Positions 52,301 through 61,137 of a DNA stretch of 64,000 nt are shown here, piece after piece. Source of the DNA: Streptomyces sp. HUAS ZL42 (GTDB lineage Bacteria; Actinomycetota; Actinomycetes; Streptomycetales; Streptomycetaceae); NCBI RefSeq assembly GCF_040782645.1, contig NZ_CP160403.1, forward strand, positions 3,472,001 to 3,536,000. The letters run 5' to 3'. The first letter of the stretch is position 1, and the number at the start of each line of letters is the position of its first letter. The position numbers were made by a program, and so were the translations under genes. The notes beneath the pieces were generated by a model, which saw only the letters and a program-made list of their open reading frames with translations, made no database searches and was not told the DNA's origin.

Positions 52301-53162
52301 CGTCTACAACTCGCTGCTGTCCGAGTACGCGGTCATGGGCTTCGAGTACGGCTACTCGCTGGCCCGTCCGGACGCGCTGGTGATGTGGGAGGCGCAGTTC
52401 GGCGACTTCGTCAACGGCGCGCAGACGGTGGTCGACGAGTACATCTCGGCCGCCGAGCAGAAGTGGGGCCAGACCTCCGGCGTCACGCTGCTGCTGCCGC
52501 ACGGCTACGAGGGCCAGGGCCCGGACCACTCCTCGGCCCGCATCGAGCGCTTCCTCCAGCTGTGCGCCCAGAACAACATGACGGTCGCCATGCCCACGCT
52601 CCCGTCGAACTACTTCCACCTCCTGCGGTGGCAGGTGCACAACCCGCACCACAAGCCGCTGGTCGTCTTCACCCCGAAGTCGATGCTGCGTCTGAAGGCG
52701 GCGGCCTCGAAGACGGAGGAGTTCACGACGGGCCAGTTCCGCCCGGTCATCGGCGACACGTCGGTCGACCCGGCCGCGGTGAAGAAGGTCGTCTTCTGCG
52801 CCGGCAAGGTCTACTACGACCTCGAGGCCGAGCGTCACAAGCGCGGCGACGCGGAGACGGCGATCATCCGCCTCGAGCGTCTGTACCCGCTGCCGGGTGC
52901 GGAGGTCCAGGCGGAGGTCAACAAGTACCCGAACGCCGAGAAGTACCTGTGGGTCCAGGAGGAGCCGGCGAACCAGGGTGCCTGGCCGTTCATCGCGCTC
53001 AACCTGATCGACCACCTCGACCTGGCGGTCGGCGCGGACGTCCCACACGGTGAGCGACTGCGGCGGATCTCCCGCCCGCACTCGTCGTCCCCGGCGGTGG
53101 GTTCGGCGAAGAGGCACCAGGCCGAGCAGGAGCAGCTGGTGCGTGAGGTGTTCGAGGCGTAG
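49347..53162 (+). CDS. kgd: Multifunctional 2-oxoglutarate metabolism enzyme (E1/E2 fusion, Kgd type)
   Basis: 1271 residues from the GTG at 49347 ([20 protein letters not shown]), chosen because the in-frame ATG at 49122 lies in non-coding sequence; GAGGG lies about 11 nt upstream. It begins with the E1o helix ([20 protein letters not shown]) and then a Pro/Ala linker (about 65-145). An E2-like acyltransferase domain (about 150-380) has [16 protein letters not shown]. The thiamine-diphosphate E1 domains follow ([20 protein letters not shown], then [12 protein letters not shown] and [16 protein letters not shown]), then a transketolase-like C-terminus. This is the actinobacterial enzyme that decarboxylates 2-oxoglutarate in the TCA cycle and whose activity is set by the GarA-type regulator in mycobacteria. 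Confidence 0.97.
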   Translation: MSPQSPSNASSISTDADQAGKNPAAAFGPNEWLVDEIYQQYLQDPNSVDRAWWDFFADYKPGAPAAQAPAGTAAAGAAETTTAAPAAPAAPAAAAPAAPAAPAAPAPAPAAPAAPKPAAAAPAPAPAAAPAKPAAVAKPAPAAAAPAAAEGPELVTLRGPAAAVAKNMNASLELPTATSVRAVPVKLLFDNRIVINNHLKRARGGKISFTHLIGYAMVQAIKAMPSMNYAFGEKDGKPTLIKPAHVNLGLAIDLVKPNGDRQLVVAAIKKAETLNFFEFWQAYEDIVRRARDGKLTMDDFTGVTVSLTNPGGLGTVHSVPRLMPGQSVIMGVGSMDYPAEFQGTSQDTLNKLGISKVMTLTSTYDHRVIQGAASGEFLRQVANLLLGESGFYDDIFESLRIPYEPVRWLKDIDVSHDDDVTKAARVFELIHSYRVRGHVMADTDPLEYRQRKHPDLDIIEHGLTLWDLEREFAVGGFAGKSMMKLREILGVLRDSYCRTTGIEFMHIQDPKQRKWIQDRVERPHTKPEREEQLRILRRLNAAEAFETFLQTKYVGQKRFSLEGGESVIPLLDAVLDSAAESRLDEVVIGMAHRGRLNVLANIVGKSYAQIFREFEGNLDPKSMHGSGDVKYHLGAQGTFTGLDGEQITVSLAANPSHLETVDPVIEGIARAKQDIINKGGTDFTVLPVALHGDAAFAGQGVVAETLNMSQLRGYRTGGTVHIVINNQVGFTAAPESSRSSMYATDVARMIEAPIFHVNGDDPEAVVRVARLAFEFRQAFNKDVVIDLICYRRRGHNESDNPAFTQPLMYDLIDKKRSVRKLYTESLIGRGDITLEEAEQALQDYQGQLEKVFTEVREATSQPAVADAQAPQDGFPIAVPTAISSEVVKRIAESQVNIPDHFTVHPRLLPQLQRRATMVEDGTIDWGMGETLAIGSLLLEGTPVRLSGQDSQRGTFGQRHAVLIDRETGADYTPLLYLSEDQARYNVYNSLLSEYAVMGFEYGYSLARPDALVMWEAQFGDFVNGAQTVVDEYISAAEQKWGQTSGVTLLLPHGYEGQGPDHSSARIERFLQLCAQNNMTVAMPTLPSNYFHLLRWQVHNPHHKPLVVFTPKSMLRLKAAASKTEEFTTGQFRPVIGDTSVDPAAVKKVVFCAGKVYYDLEAERHKRGDAETAIIRLERLYPLPGAEVQAEVNKYPNAEKYLWVQEEPANQGAWPFIALNLIDHLDLAVGADVPHGERLRRISRPHSSSPAVGSAKRHQAEQEQLVREVFEA

Positions 53163-53178
53163 GCCCCGGCTCCCACGC

Positions 53179-53223
53179 AAGGGCCCGGCCCCGAGTCCGT
53201 ACGACTCGGGGCCGGGCCCTTGT
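53179..53223. terminator. Perfect 20-bp stem hairpin between kgd and the fxsT-type gene
   Basis: caagggcccggccccgagtc (53179-53198) pairs without mismatch with 53204-53223 across a 5-nt loop (cgtac). It separates two convergent genes and so can stop both transcripts. Confidence 0.93.
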
Positions 53224-53241
53224 CCGTGTCGTTCCGTGTCG

Positions 53242-56200
53242 TCAGCCCAGATACGCCTCGAAGTCCCAGTAGGGCCGCGTGCGCTGGCGGGCGGAGATGG
53301 TGTGCGGATGCTGGGCGCCCAGCGTGCGGGTGAGTCCGAGGAGACCGTCGTCCTCCAGCTTCCCGGCCTCCTCCTGCTCGCGCGCGGCCCGCAGATCGGC
53401 GGCGAGCGCCACCTGACAGGACAGCGTGAGCGGATGCTCGTCGCCGAGCGCGTGCCGGGCGCGGCGCAGGGTGTCCCGGCTCAGTTCCACGGCGTCGGCG
53501 ATACGGCCGTTGAAGTTGCGTGCGCTGGCGGCGTTCAGGGCGCACCCCAGGACCCAGGGATGGTCGGCGCCGAGCGTGGCGGTGAGACCGGCCAGCGCAG
53601 CCTCGAACATCGCCATGGCCTCGGCACGCTCGCCTGCCGCCTGCATGACCAGTCCGGTGTTGGAGAGCATGCCGGTGGCGACCGGGTGGGCGGGTCCGAG
53701 GAGGGAGCGGTAGCCGGACTCCGCCTCGTCGATGAGGCCGCGGGCCTGACGCAGGTCACCGTGCTCGCGCAGGAAGTTGCCGTAGTTCGTGATGAAGGCC
53801 AGGGTGCGGTAGTGCCCGCGGCCGTGCAGCTGCACCAGCTGTTCCAGGAGGCTGGCCATCGAGGGGCCGATGTCCTGGGATTGGCTGCCCTCGCGCCGAC
53901 GGCACATGGCCAGCTGGGCGCGGGCCTCCAGGGTCTGCGGATGCTGGGGGCCGAGCACCTGCACATGGAGCCGGACCACCGGCTCCTGACGGGCGAGCGC
54001 GTCGCGGTAGCGGCCGAGGAGTCGCAGGTCGTGTGCGACGGCGCTGCCCGAGTTGAGGGTGCTGATGTGCCGGGCCCGCAGGACGCTCTCCCTGCGGGAG
54101 AGCGTCTCCAGGTCGACCTCGTACGCCTCCGCGTAACGGCCGAGGAGACGCAGGCTGACGCCGAGGTTGAAACGGGCGATCAGCGTGGGGATCTCGTCGG
54201 CGCCGAGCAGCCGGAGGTTGCCGTCGTGGACCTCGCGCTGCAGGGCGTACGCCTCCTCGTACCGTCCGAGGTGGCGCAGGCTCGTGGCGACGGCGCCCTT
54301 GGTGTTGAGCTCGCCGATCTCGTTGCGCCGCGGAGCGGACTCCAGCTTCCCGAGGACGCCGCGGTCCAGCTCGTACGCCTCCCGGAAGCTCCCGCCGGCC
54401 CGCAGCATGTTGCTCTCCTGAGTGGTCAGGTCGAGCATGGGCTGGGCCAGCGGATCCATGGTCCGCGACCAGCGTTCGCGGATCTGCCGGGCGAGTTCGA
54501 GGCCGCCCTTGTACTCGCCGCTGCGGAAGCAGTACCGCAGGCAGTTCAGGATCGTCTCCTGGACCCTCGGAAGGGAGCTGTCCAGCGCCCCGGAGGGTTC
54601 CAGGTGCGGGAGCAGCTCCGCGTACCTGGGCCAGTTCCGGGTGTCCATCGGGTTCTTGGGGTCGGCCTCCGCGAGCAGGGTGTGGACGGCTCTGCGATGG
54701 CTGGCGCGGCTGTCGTCGCTGGTCAGCTTGGAGACGATGTCGTGGACGAGCCGGTGCATGTGCACCGACTCCTGGTGCGGACCCATCTCGGCACCGGCGG
54801 GACCGCGGGTCTCGCGGGTCAGTACCGAGTAGTTGACCAGTGTGTCCAGGGCCCGCGTCCAGGCCGGCAGATCGGTGACCATCCAGCCCAGTTCCTCAGG
54901 GAGTTCCGCCCTGGGATAGGCACGGATGAGGCCCAGCGGGATACGCCCGGGCGCGAAGGACGTGCACAGGCTGAGCACCTCGATCGCCTGCGGCTGGGCC
55001 CGGCGGAGCCGGTTGAGCAGTATCGACCAGGAGGTCATGGACGACTGCGGGAAGCCCTCTCCGGTGGCGGGCTCGTCCACGGTGGACAGTCTGCGTTCGC
55101 GGACCATCCGCAGGTACTCGGGCACCTCCATGCCGGACTCGCCGAGCCAGGAGGCGGCCTGCACCAGCGGCAGCGGTACGTCACCGAACTCGCCGGCGAC
55201 CTCGTCGGCCTCGTCCGCGGTGATGTGCGGCGCGCGGCGCATCAGGTACGCCGTGGACTCCGCGCGGAGGAAGGCCGGGATCTCGAGGATGTCGGTGTGC
55301 TCGCTCCAGCCCCGGTTGCGGGAGGTGATCAGGACATGCCCGGAGCCCTGCGGAAGCAGCGTGTTGACGCCGTCGGTGTCGTCCCAGCCGTCGAAGATCA
55401 GCAGCCAGTTGGAGTGCGGTTCCCCGCGCCGCAGGGCGTCCCGGACGGCGCGGATGCGTTCGCCGGGCTCGCTGCCGATGCGCAGGCCGAGTTCCACGGC
55501 GAGTTCGCCCAGCCGGTCGCGCTGGATGTTGCGGTCGTCGGAGTTGACCCACCACACCATGTCGTAGTCGGTACTGAAACGGTGTGCGTACTCGGCGGCG
55601 AGCTGGGTCTTGCCGATGCCGGACATGCCGAGCAGTGTGCAGGCGGCGGCACCGCGCTCGGCGTCGGCAAGACGCTGGTGGATGTCGGTGAGCAGGTCGT
55701 CGCGGCCGGTGAACCGCGGGTTCCGGCGCGGGACCTCGCCCCAGATCTCGCAGCGCGTCTCCGGGTAGCGGGCCCGTGCGGGCAGGGCCCGCGGGGTGCG
55801 GCGGCGTTCCAGGCCGAGCCGGCTCAGCAGGCGTTCCTCGGCGGCTTCCTCGCTCAGCCCCCACAGGCTGGCCGGCTCCAGGACCGCGGTGGCCGGCAGG
55901 AGCGGCCGGTTGGTGAGGTTGACGGCGGCGAAGCGGTCGGCGTTCGCGGCGACGAAGCCACGCAGCGCGTCGTTCCACTCCCCGGCGGGGCGCGGGCCGA
56001 GTTCGAAGAACCAGTCGTTGAGGACCAGCAGCACACGTCCGCTGGATAGCAGCAGGTCACCGAGCGAGTCCTCGAGCGGGACCGCGCGAGGCGGATCCCA
56101 GCGGTGCAGGGTGACTCGCTGACCGTGGCGCTCCAGGCTGTGCGCGATCCATGTAGCCCACGAGCGGTGGTAGCCCGGAAAGACCACCAGGAAGTGCTCG

Positions 56201-56244
56201 GGTGCCGATGCACCGTCCGAGCCCGACCGCCGCTGTTCCGCCAT
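53242..56244 (-). CDS. fxsT: TIR / NB-ARC / TPR protein of the FxSxx-COOH system (FxsT type)
   Basis: 1000 residues; GGAGCGACG precedes the ATG. Residues 17-150 are a TIR domain (FLVVFPGYHRSWATWIAHSL, LHRWDPPRAV, VLLVLNDWFFELGP), with Glu89 (AGEWNDAL) at the position of the TIR catalytic Glu. An NB-ARC/STAND ATPase follows: Walker A GMSGIGKT at 206-213, Walker B LLIFDGWDD at 281-289 and the GDVPLPLV motif near 350. From about 590 to 980 there are TPR repeats (RHLGRYEEAYALQREVHDGN and similar). NCBI calls this architecture the FxSxx-COOH-system tetratricopeptide protein. The TIR-STAND-TPR layout is that of immune or conflict sensors: repeats sense, the ATPase oligomerises, TIR is the effector. 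Last gene of the minus-strand array. Confidence 0.88.
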   Translation of the reverse strand: MAEQRRSGSDGASAPEHFLVVFPGYHRSWATWIAHSLERHGQRVTLHRWDPPRAVPLEDSLGDLLLSSGRVLLVLNDWFFELGPRPAGEWNDALRGFVAANADRFAAVNLTNRPLLPATAVLEPASLWGLSEEAAEERLLSRLGLERRRTPRALPARARYPETRCEIWGEVPRRNPRFTGRDDLLTDIHQRLADAERGAAACTLLGMSGIGKTQLAAEYAHRFSTDYDMVWWVNSDDRNIQRDRLGELAVELGLRIGSEPGERIRAVRDALRRGEPHSNWLLIFDGWDDTDGVNTLLPQGSGHVLITSRNRGWSEHTDILEIPAFLRAESTAYLMRRAPHITADEADEVAGEFGDVPLPLVQAASWLGESGMEVPEYLRMVRERRLSTVDEPATGEGFPQSSMTSWSILLNRLRRAQPQAIEVLSLCTSFAPGRIPLGLIRAYPRAELPEELGWMVTDLPAWTRALDTLVNYSVLTRETRGPAGAEMGPHQESVHMHRLVHDIVSKLTSDDSRASHRRAVHTLLAEADPKNPMDTRNWPRYAELLPHLEPSGALDSSLPRVQETILNCLRYCFRSGEYKGGLELARQIRERWSRTMDPLAQPMLDLTTQESNMLRAGGSFREAYELDRGVLGKLESAPRRNEIGELNTKGAVATSLRHLGRYEEAYALQREVHDGNLRLLGADEIPTLIARFNLGVSLRLLGRYAEAYEVDLETLSRRESVLRARHISTLNSGSAVAHDLRLLGRYRDALARQEPVVRLHVQVLGPQHPQTLEARAQLAMCRRREGSQSQDIGPSMASLLEQLVQLHGRGHYRTLAFITNYGNFLREHGDLRQARGLIDEAESGYRSLLGPAHPVATGMLSNTGLVMQAAGERAEAMAMFEAALAGLTATLGADHPWVLGCALNAASARNFNGRIADAVELSRDTLRRARHALGDEHPLTLSCQVALAADLRAAREQEEAGKLEDDGLLGLTRTLGAQHPHTISARQRTRPYWDFEAYLG

Positions 56245-56324
56245 CGTCGCTCCCTGTTCCCGCGTCCGCGGCGCCGTCGCGCCTGCCTACGCATAACGTA
56301 ACGCAATCACTCTTGCACCTATCG

Positions 56325-57611
56325 TCACCGGGAGTGTCGGGCGAGCAAACCCAGACTCATGTGATGCCTGCTCATCTCCCGGACGAACTGCCTTCCGGCA
56401 ATGGTCAGTTCATCGGATTCCAGGAGGATGGACAAGGCTTCTCCGACCTGTTCCCGGTAGTTGTCGAACCGGCTCTCCGCGCGCCGCCGCCAAGTCGTCG
56501 CCCTTCCGTTCCTCGCCCGCCACCACAGGTCGGTGAGCGCCAGATGGGCGTACGCCCCCTGGAGCACGCCCGGCACGGGCCGCAGGTCGGTTCGCCACCC
56601 CACGCGGTGCAGGGCGCCCTCGCCCTGGTGGTACAGGGGCACGGACTCGTGGAGGGCCGCCAGCTTGGTGTGGTGGGTCTCGTGCACCAGGCACTCCGCG
56701 AGCTCCCGGGCGTCGTCCGGGAGCTGGGTCAGTACGGCACCGGGCGCGGCCCGCGACGTGGCGCTCGTGGGGACTGCGACGGCCTGTCCCGCCGGTGCGA
56801 GCGGCACGAGGGCGCGCACCAGCGCTCCGACCTCGACGGCTCGCCCGGGGTCGGTGGCCACCAGCAGTCGGTGTGCCTCCCGCCAGCAGCGGACCCAGTG
56901 CCGGTGGGCGGAGGGCGAGTGCTCCCCGGCGGGAAGGGCGTCCGGGCCCACCCCGTACGACGGCACCCGGTAGGGATCCAGGTCGTCGACGACGACGGAG
57001 CTGCCGGGCAGGCGCCGCAGCCCCAACCAACCGGGTCCCCCGGCGGCCGGACGTTGCCCACCGGAGCCCACACGCGCGAAGGAGCGTGGCGGCACCACGC
57101 CACCGCGGTCCGAGTCGTCGGTGATCTCCACGCCCCCGCCCCCGCCGCTCAGGCGGGCGCGGCCCGACGGGCAGCGCAGCACACCGAGACCGGGCAGCAC
57201 CAGGGTGCCCGCGCGCACCGTGAACGTGCCACTCACCTCGTGGCCCGCGCGGACCGCGGCGACGATGGCCACACCTCGCAGATGCGCCAGGTGCCGTTGG
57301 AAGGCCGCGGCATCGGGCGCGGCCAGCGTCTCGGCGAGCCATGCGCCCGTCATCGGATAGTCGACGACACCCCGCACGGCGCCCGCGTCGCTCTCCTCCG
57401 CCCGCTCCAGCAGCGCCCAGTCCTTCTCGAAGCGCCGCAGTGCGCTGGAGGTCAGCTGGTCGCGCCTGCGTTCGACGCGAACGAGCAGTGACTTGACGAG
57501 CAGCATTCGACGCGCGTGGAGTGCGGCACGCAGTGCCTCGGTGGCCAATGGCAGCGGCCGCGTCCTGGCCAGCTCCGCGAACACGTCGGAGGGAACAGCC
57601 GCCAGGGTCAT
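56325..57611 (-). CDS. HExxH-motif enzyme, peptide beta-hydroxylase type (2-oxoglutarate-dependent family)
   Basis: 428 residues. The family motif is HETHH, with metal-ligand His310 and His314, in LAECLVHETHHTKLAALHES. LSGGGGGVEITDD, RRLPGSSVVVDDLDPYRVP and RHWVRCWREAHRLL are the upstream blocks, with helical segments around the active site. NCBI annotates proteins like this as aKG-HExxH-type peptide beta-hydroxylases, which modify RiPP precursors; the motif alone cannot exclude a peptidase. The ATG at 57611 overlaps the stop of the small upstream gene (ATGA), so the two products are made in a coupled manner, as expected for enzyme and substrate. Confidence 0.82.
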   Translation of the reverse strand: MTLAAVPSDVFAELARTRPLPLATEALRAALHARRMLLVKSLLVRVERRRDQLTSSALRRFEKDWALLERAEESDAGAVRGVVDYPMTGAWLAETLAAPDAAAFQRHLAHLRGVAIVAAVRAGHEVSGTFTVRAGTLVLPGLGVLRCPSGRARLSGGGGGVEITDDSDRGGVVPPRSFARVGSGGQRPAAGGPGWLGLRRLPGSSVVVDDLDPYRVPSYGVGPDALPAGEHSPSAHRHWVRCWREAHRLLVATDPGRAVEVGALVRALVPLAPAGQAVAVPTSATSRAAPGAVLTQLPDDARELAECLVHETHHTKLAALHESVPLYHQGEGALHRVGWRTDLRPVPGVLQGAYAHLALTDLWWRARNGRATTWRRRAESRFDNYREQVGEALSILLESDELTIAGRQFVREMSRHHMSLGLLARHSR

Positions 57612-57862
57612 CCCCGGCTGTCCTCGCCCCGGACGCCACCGGCCAGGTCGGCCGGAAACGTACGCCTGCCGCCCTCGCTGCCGACGTACCAGATCTCCTT
57701 GGAGTCGGGCGTCCCCTCGAGAACGCGGTCGACGGCCGCCATGAGCCCCGGGTCGTCCAGGGCGCGCAAGGTCGGCAGGTCGACGTCGGTGAGGTCGGGC
57801 AGGGGCGCGGTCCGCCCGGCATCTTCGCCGGGCCCGTCCGCCCATTTCCTCCGCTCCGCCAC
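57608..57862 (-). CDS. FxsA-like candidate RiPP precursor peptide
   Basis: 84 residues from a GTG at 57862 with a strong GGAGGA 7-8 nt upstream. Residues 20-48 (PLPDLTDVDLPTLRALDDPG, then LMAAVDRVL) resemble the recognition segment of FxSxx-COOH (FxsA) precursors, with its PDL..V.L..L.AL pattern. The C-terminal 35 residues (EGTPDSKEIWYVGSEGG, then RRTFPADLAGGVRGEDSRG) do not end in FxSxx but hold a WYVG segment and Phe69, which are candidate modification sites. No radical SAM gene is in the window, so the partner enzyme is the overlapping HExxH protein. Identification as a precursor is an inference from size, pattern and coupling. Confidence 0.6.
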   Translation of the reverse strand: MAERRKWADGPGEDAGRTAPLPDLTDVDLPTLRALDDPGLMAAVDRVLEGTPDSKEIWYVGSEGGRRTFPADLAGGVRGEDSRG

Positions 57863-57953
57863 CCTCGACTCCTCCCTGCCCGCGCCCGCCCCGCACGGCC
57901 GCAGCGGCTGCCCAGTTCTTCCCGAGGGGCCGGAAGCAGAAACCCCTACCGGA

Positions 57954-60900
57954 TCAACTCCGGTCAAGCTCAGTCCGGTTGGTCCACTCCTGCGCCCAGG
58001 GATACCAGGGCGGCGCCACCCGCAGCCACTCCTCCTCGGGCATCCCCCGAGTGGCATCCTGCGGTCTCGGCGCCTCGGCGGACTCCTCCTCGGCCCGCCG
58101 GGTCAACTCCACATCTCCCCACTCCACTTCCCGCAGCGCGCCCACCAGCCGCTGCCACTGATCCCGGGCCGCCCGATAGGCGGCCCGCCCAGCCCCGGGC
58201 CGCCCCATGAGCACCAGCACCGCCCCGCACCCGTGCCGTGCCCGTGCGGCGGTGACCGAGCCCGGATCGGTGCCGTGGGCCGCGCGGGCCTCGCGTTCGG
58301 CGTTCTCGTAGGCCTGCAGCGCCTCCACCAGCACAGGCGCCCCGGCGCGGTACCAGCCCTCCAGCCGCACCCGCCCCAGCTGCAGCCACGCCTCGGCCCG
58401 CACTGCCGCGTCCGCGGCCGCCCGGACCGCCTGGCCGAGCAGGTGCCGGCTCTCGAACAGGTCCGGCAGGAAGCCCAGATGGCGGAAGCGCTGGGCGAGC
58501 GCGCTGCCGACCAGGCCCTGCAGCCGCCCCCGCTGGGAGGACCGCGCGGGCAGCGACTTCAGCGCCTCGCGCAGGACGTTCTCGGCGCGGTCGACGAGCC
58601 CCGTCCCGTCCCCGGCCGAGGCGCGCCGCAGCAGTGACTCGCCCCAGGCGGTGAGGAGTTCGCAGCGCCGCGGACTGTCGGGCGGCGCGAGCATCACGGC
58701 CGTCTCGTACGCCTCGTCGGCCTCCCGGGCCTCCCCCACCGCGTCGTGGTACGCGGCCCGGGCGGCCAGGCAGGGCAGCCGCAGCGCCGGATCGTCACCG
58801 GCCGCCCGTTCCGCCCGCAGGAGGGCGTCGCGCGTCTCGGCGTCCTCGGCGCCGGAGCCGCGCAGCGCGCGGGCCAGGTCGAGCAGGGCCGGACTGCGTA
58901 CCACGTCGGGTGCGTGCCCGGCGTCCAACAGGGCACACGCCTCACTCAGTTCGGGCACAGCTTGGCCGGGGCGGTCGAGGTCCAGCAGCAGACGGCCGCG
59001 GCGCAGGAGGCGGGAGCGGTGGGCCGTGACGTCCCGGGGGTCGAGAGGGTCGGTGGGGTCGTCCGCCGCCCGGGTCCGCCGGGCCATGCCGGCCCACGGG
59101 TCCGCGTCCTCCGCCAGCACCTCGAGCGCGGCCGACAGCTGCTCGGCCTCCCTGGTCAGGCGCCACAACTCATGGCGGCAGGCGGCGAGTTCGAGTGCCG
59201 CCTCGGCCCGCTCCGCGCTGTCCTCGGGCGCCCCTCGATGCGCCACCGCGAGTTCCTCCACGGCGGCGCGCAGCAGCTCCGTACGACGGCCCGCGGCGCG
59301 TGCCGCCGCCGTGCCGGACTCGGCGTGCAGGACCCGGCCCAGCAGGAGGTGGGCCCGTATGCCGTCGTCCTCGGTCGGTGCCGGAGTACTGACCGCGGCC
59401 TCGGCCTGTTCCCGCGCCCGGTGCAGCACCTCGGGGTCGGCCAGCGTCTGCCACTGGCCGAGGAGTCGCTCGCCCTCCGCGAGAGGCTCCGGAGTCACCA
59501 GGTCGGGCAGGTAGAAGCGCAGGACACGGGCGGGGATACGGGCGAACAGTTCGGCTTCGACGCCGCCTTCGGCGTCCCGCGGCCCGTCGCCGTCGAGGAC
59601 CGGTCCGCCGCCCGCGGCCGGGTCGCGGTCGGCGAGGCGGGCGGCGGCGAGCGCGGCGAAGTTGCGGGTTCCCTTGCCGAAGTGGCGTTCGACGTAGGCG
59701 GAGCAGTGCTTGAGGACCAGTCCCGCCGTGTCCTGGTCGAGGGAACCGAGGAGCAGGTCCTGCAACCGGCCGGGGTAGGTGAAGCAGGGCTGGTCCTCGC
59801 TGCCGGGGAGCTGTCTGAGCAGCCCGCCCAGGAGCACTTCGGCCAGTTCCATGGGGCCGGTGTCCGGGAGCATGGCCCGCTGGACGAGCTGCATGACCGG
59901 CAGGGTCAGCGGTGCGGCGGCGAGGTACACGGCGAGGCGGAGCGCGCCGGGCGAGGCGCCGGCCCGGAAGGCGCGCAGGAGTTCTTCGTCACTGCGCGGG
60001 GTGTGCGCGGCGGGCAGCGGTGCGGTGCCGCGAGTGGTCCAGGCCGCCCAGGCCCGTTCGCTGGTGGGTCCGGTGCCGGCCAGCAGACGCGCCCATGCCT
60101 CGAAGGCCTCGGGGCTCGGCTGGAGCACCGGCACGGGCCGGGCGTCGGCGGCCGGTTCGTCCCAGGGCTCCTCGTCGGGCCGAAAGGTCACATGGCCGCC
60201 GAGTTCCGCCGGCCGCACGAGCAGGCCGGGTTCGGCGGGCAGGGCGGTGCGACGCCACAGTCGGGGCGGCAACGGCTGGACCACGGCCAGCGGCGAGGTG
60301 CGCGGCCACTGGTGCAGGAGCCGCTGTGCGGTGCCGTTCTGCCACAGGGGTCCCACGCAGTCGCTGATCACGAGGGTGAGACGGCGGCCGGTCGGATCGT
60401 GCAGTTCGTCGGCGGAGCGCAGCCGGGTGTGCCGGCCGGGTCCGGCGGTCGTACCGACGAGGGGCGCGCCGGAGCCGTCGGAGTACAGGTGGTGGACGCG
60501 TACGGAGGCGAAGGCGCCCGACTGCTGGCAGGCCTGCCGCAGTTCCTCGACCATCTGCGCCCATACGGCCATGGCGGGGCCGGTGTCCATCAGCAGCTGG
60601 ACGTCGCAGCGGTGGCGGGGACCGTAACGTGCGACGGGAAGGAGGAGTCCGCTCGCCGCGGCGTGTTCGGCGGTGGCTTCCTCGTCGATCTGCTCGTCCT
60701 GGGGGGTGCTGGCGGCGACCCGGTAGCGGCCCAGCGCCCGTAACGCCTTCTCCAGGCCGAGCAGGCCCGGCAGAGCGGTGGCGGCGGGGGCGCGCACCGG
60801 GAAGGAGCCGGAGCGGGCGCCGTCGAGGGCCGCCGCGCCGGGGGCGCCGGCCGCCGAGGCGTGCAGGGGTACGGCGGCTGAGGGCGCCTCCCGGTCGCCG

Positions 60901-61130
60901 GACTGCCGCCCGTCGGACGTGCGCTGGTCGGCCGGGGTGCCCGGTAACTGGTCCGTCCCGGCGGCGGGCTCGGTGGACGGGACGGATCCGGGCCGGCCGG
61001 GTGCGTCACGGGGTAGCGCGTCGCCGAGTCGCCGGGCCAGCCAGATCGCGTCCGCCACCTGCTCGGCGGTGAGGTCCAGGCCGCCGCGGCGCAGCCTGCC
61101 GATCAGCTCGTCCAGACGCATCCCACGCAT
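57954..61130 (-). CDS. SAV_2336-type protein with vWA-like and TPR regions
   Basis: 1058 residues. The N-terminus (about 1-150, LDELIGRLRRGGLDLTAEQV through a Pro/Ala/Gly linker) is the segment called SAV_2336 N-terminal. Residues about 150-430 form a vWA-like fold: RHRCDVQLLMDTGPAMAVWA and LTLVISDCVGPLW are its strands with the metal-site-like DTGPAM. The C-terminal half is alpha-helical and TPR-like. In the vWA-MoxR-associated conflict systems such a protein partners a MoxR ATPase, whose gene lies just upstream. I kept the ATG at 61130, which has a GAGGTGA 8 nt before it; an ATG at 61121 is possible. It ends 91 nt before the precursor gene. Confidence 0.8.
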   Translation of the reverse strand: MRGMRLDELIGRLRRGGLDLTAEQVADAIWLARRLGDALPRDAPGRPGSVPSTEPAAGTDQLPGTPADQRTSDGRQSGDREAPSAAVPLHASAAGAPGAAALDGARSGSFPVRAPAATALPGLLGLEKALRALGRYRVAASTPQDEQIDEEATAEHAAASGLLLPVARYGPRHRCDVQLLMDTGPAMAVWAQMVEELRQACQQSGAFASVRVHHLYSDGSGAPLVGTTAGPGRHTRLRSADELHDPTGRRLTLVISDCVGPLWQNGTAQRLLHQWPRTSPLAVVQPLPPRLWRRTALPAEPGLLVRPAELGGHVTFRPDEEPWDEPAADARPVPVLQPSPEAFEAWARLLAGTGPTSERAWAAWTTRGTAPLPAAHTPRSDEELLRAFRAGASPGALRLAVYLAAAPLTLPVMQLVQRAMLPDTGPMELAEVLLGGLLRQLPGSEDQPCFTYPGRLQDLLLGSLDQDTAGLVLKHCSAYVERHFGKGTRNFAALAAARLADRDPAAGGGPVLDGDGPRDAEGGVEAELFARIPARVLRFYLPDLVTPEPLAEGERLLGQWQTLADPEVLHRAREQAEAAVSTPAPTEDDGIRAHLLLGRVLHAESGTAAARAAGRRTELLRAAVEELAVAHRGAPEDSAERAEAALELAACRHELWRLTREAEQLSAALEVLAEDADPWAGMARRTRAADDPTDPLDPRDVTAHRSRLLRRGRLLLDLDRPGQAVPELSEACALLDAGHAPDVVRSPALLDLARALRGSGAEDAETRDALLRAERAAGDDPALRLPCLAARAAYHDAVGEAREADEAYETAVMLAPPDSPRRCELLTAWGESLLRRASAGDGTGLVDRAENVLREALKSLPARSSQRGRLQGLVGSALAQRFRHLGFLPDLFESRHLLGQAVRAAADAAVRAEAWLQLGRVRLEGWYRAGAPVLVEALQAYENAEREARAAHGTDPGSVTAARARHGCGAVLVLMGRPGAGRAAYRAARDQWQRLVGALREVEWGDVELTRRAEEESAEAPRPQDATRGMPEEEWLRVAPPWYPWAQEWTNRTELDRS

Positions 61131-61137
61131 CCGGCCA

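Noticed and set aside
49242..53180. 1312-residue minus-strand frame opposite kgd
   Set aside because: It is Arg/Asp/Val-rich shadow of the kgd codons; the plus strand has all enzyme motifs.
53050..56049. 999-residue plus-strand frame opposite the TIR/NB-ARC/TPR gene
   Set aside because: No motifs, compared with a clear Walker A/B on the minus strand.
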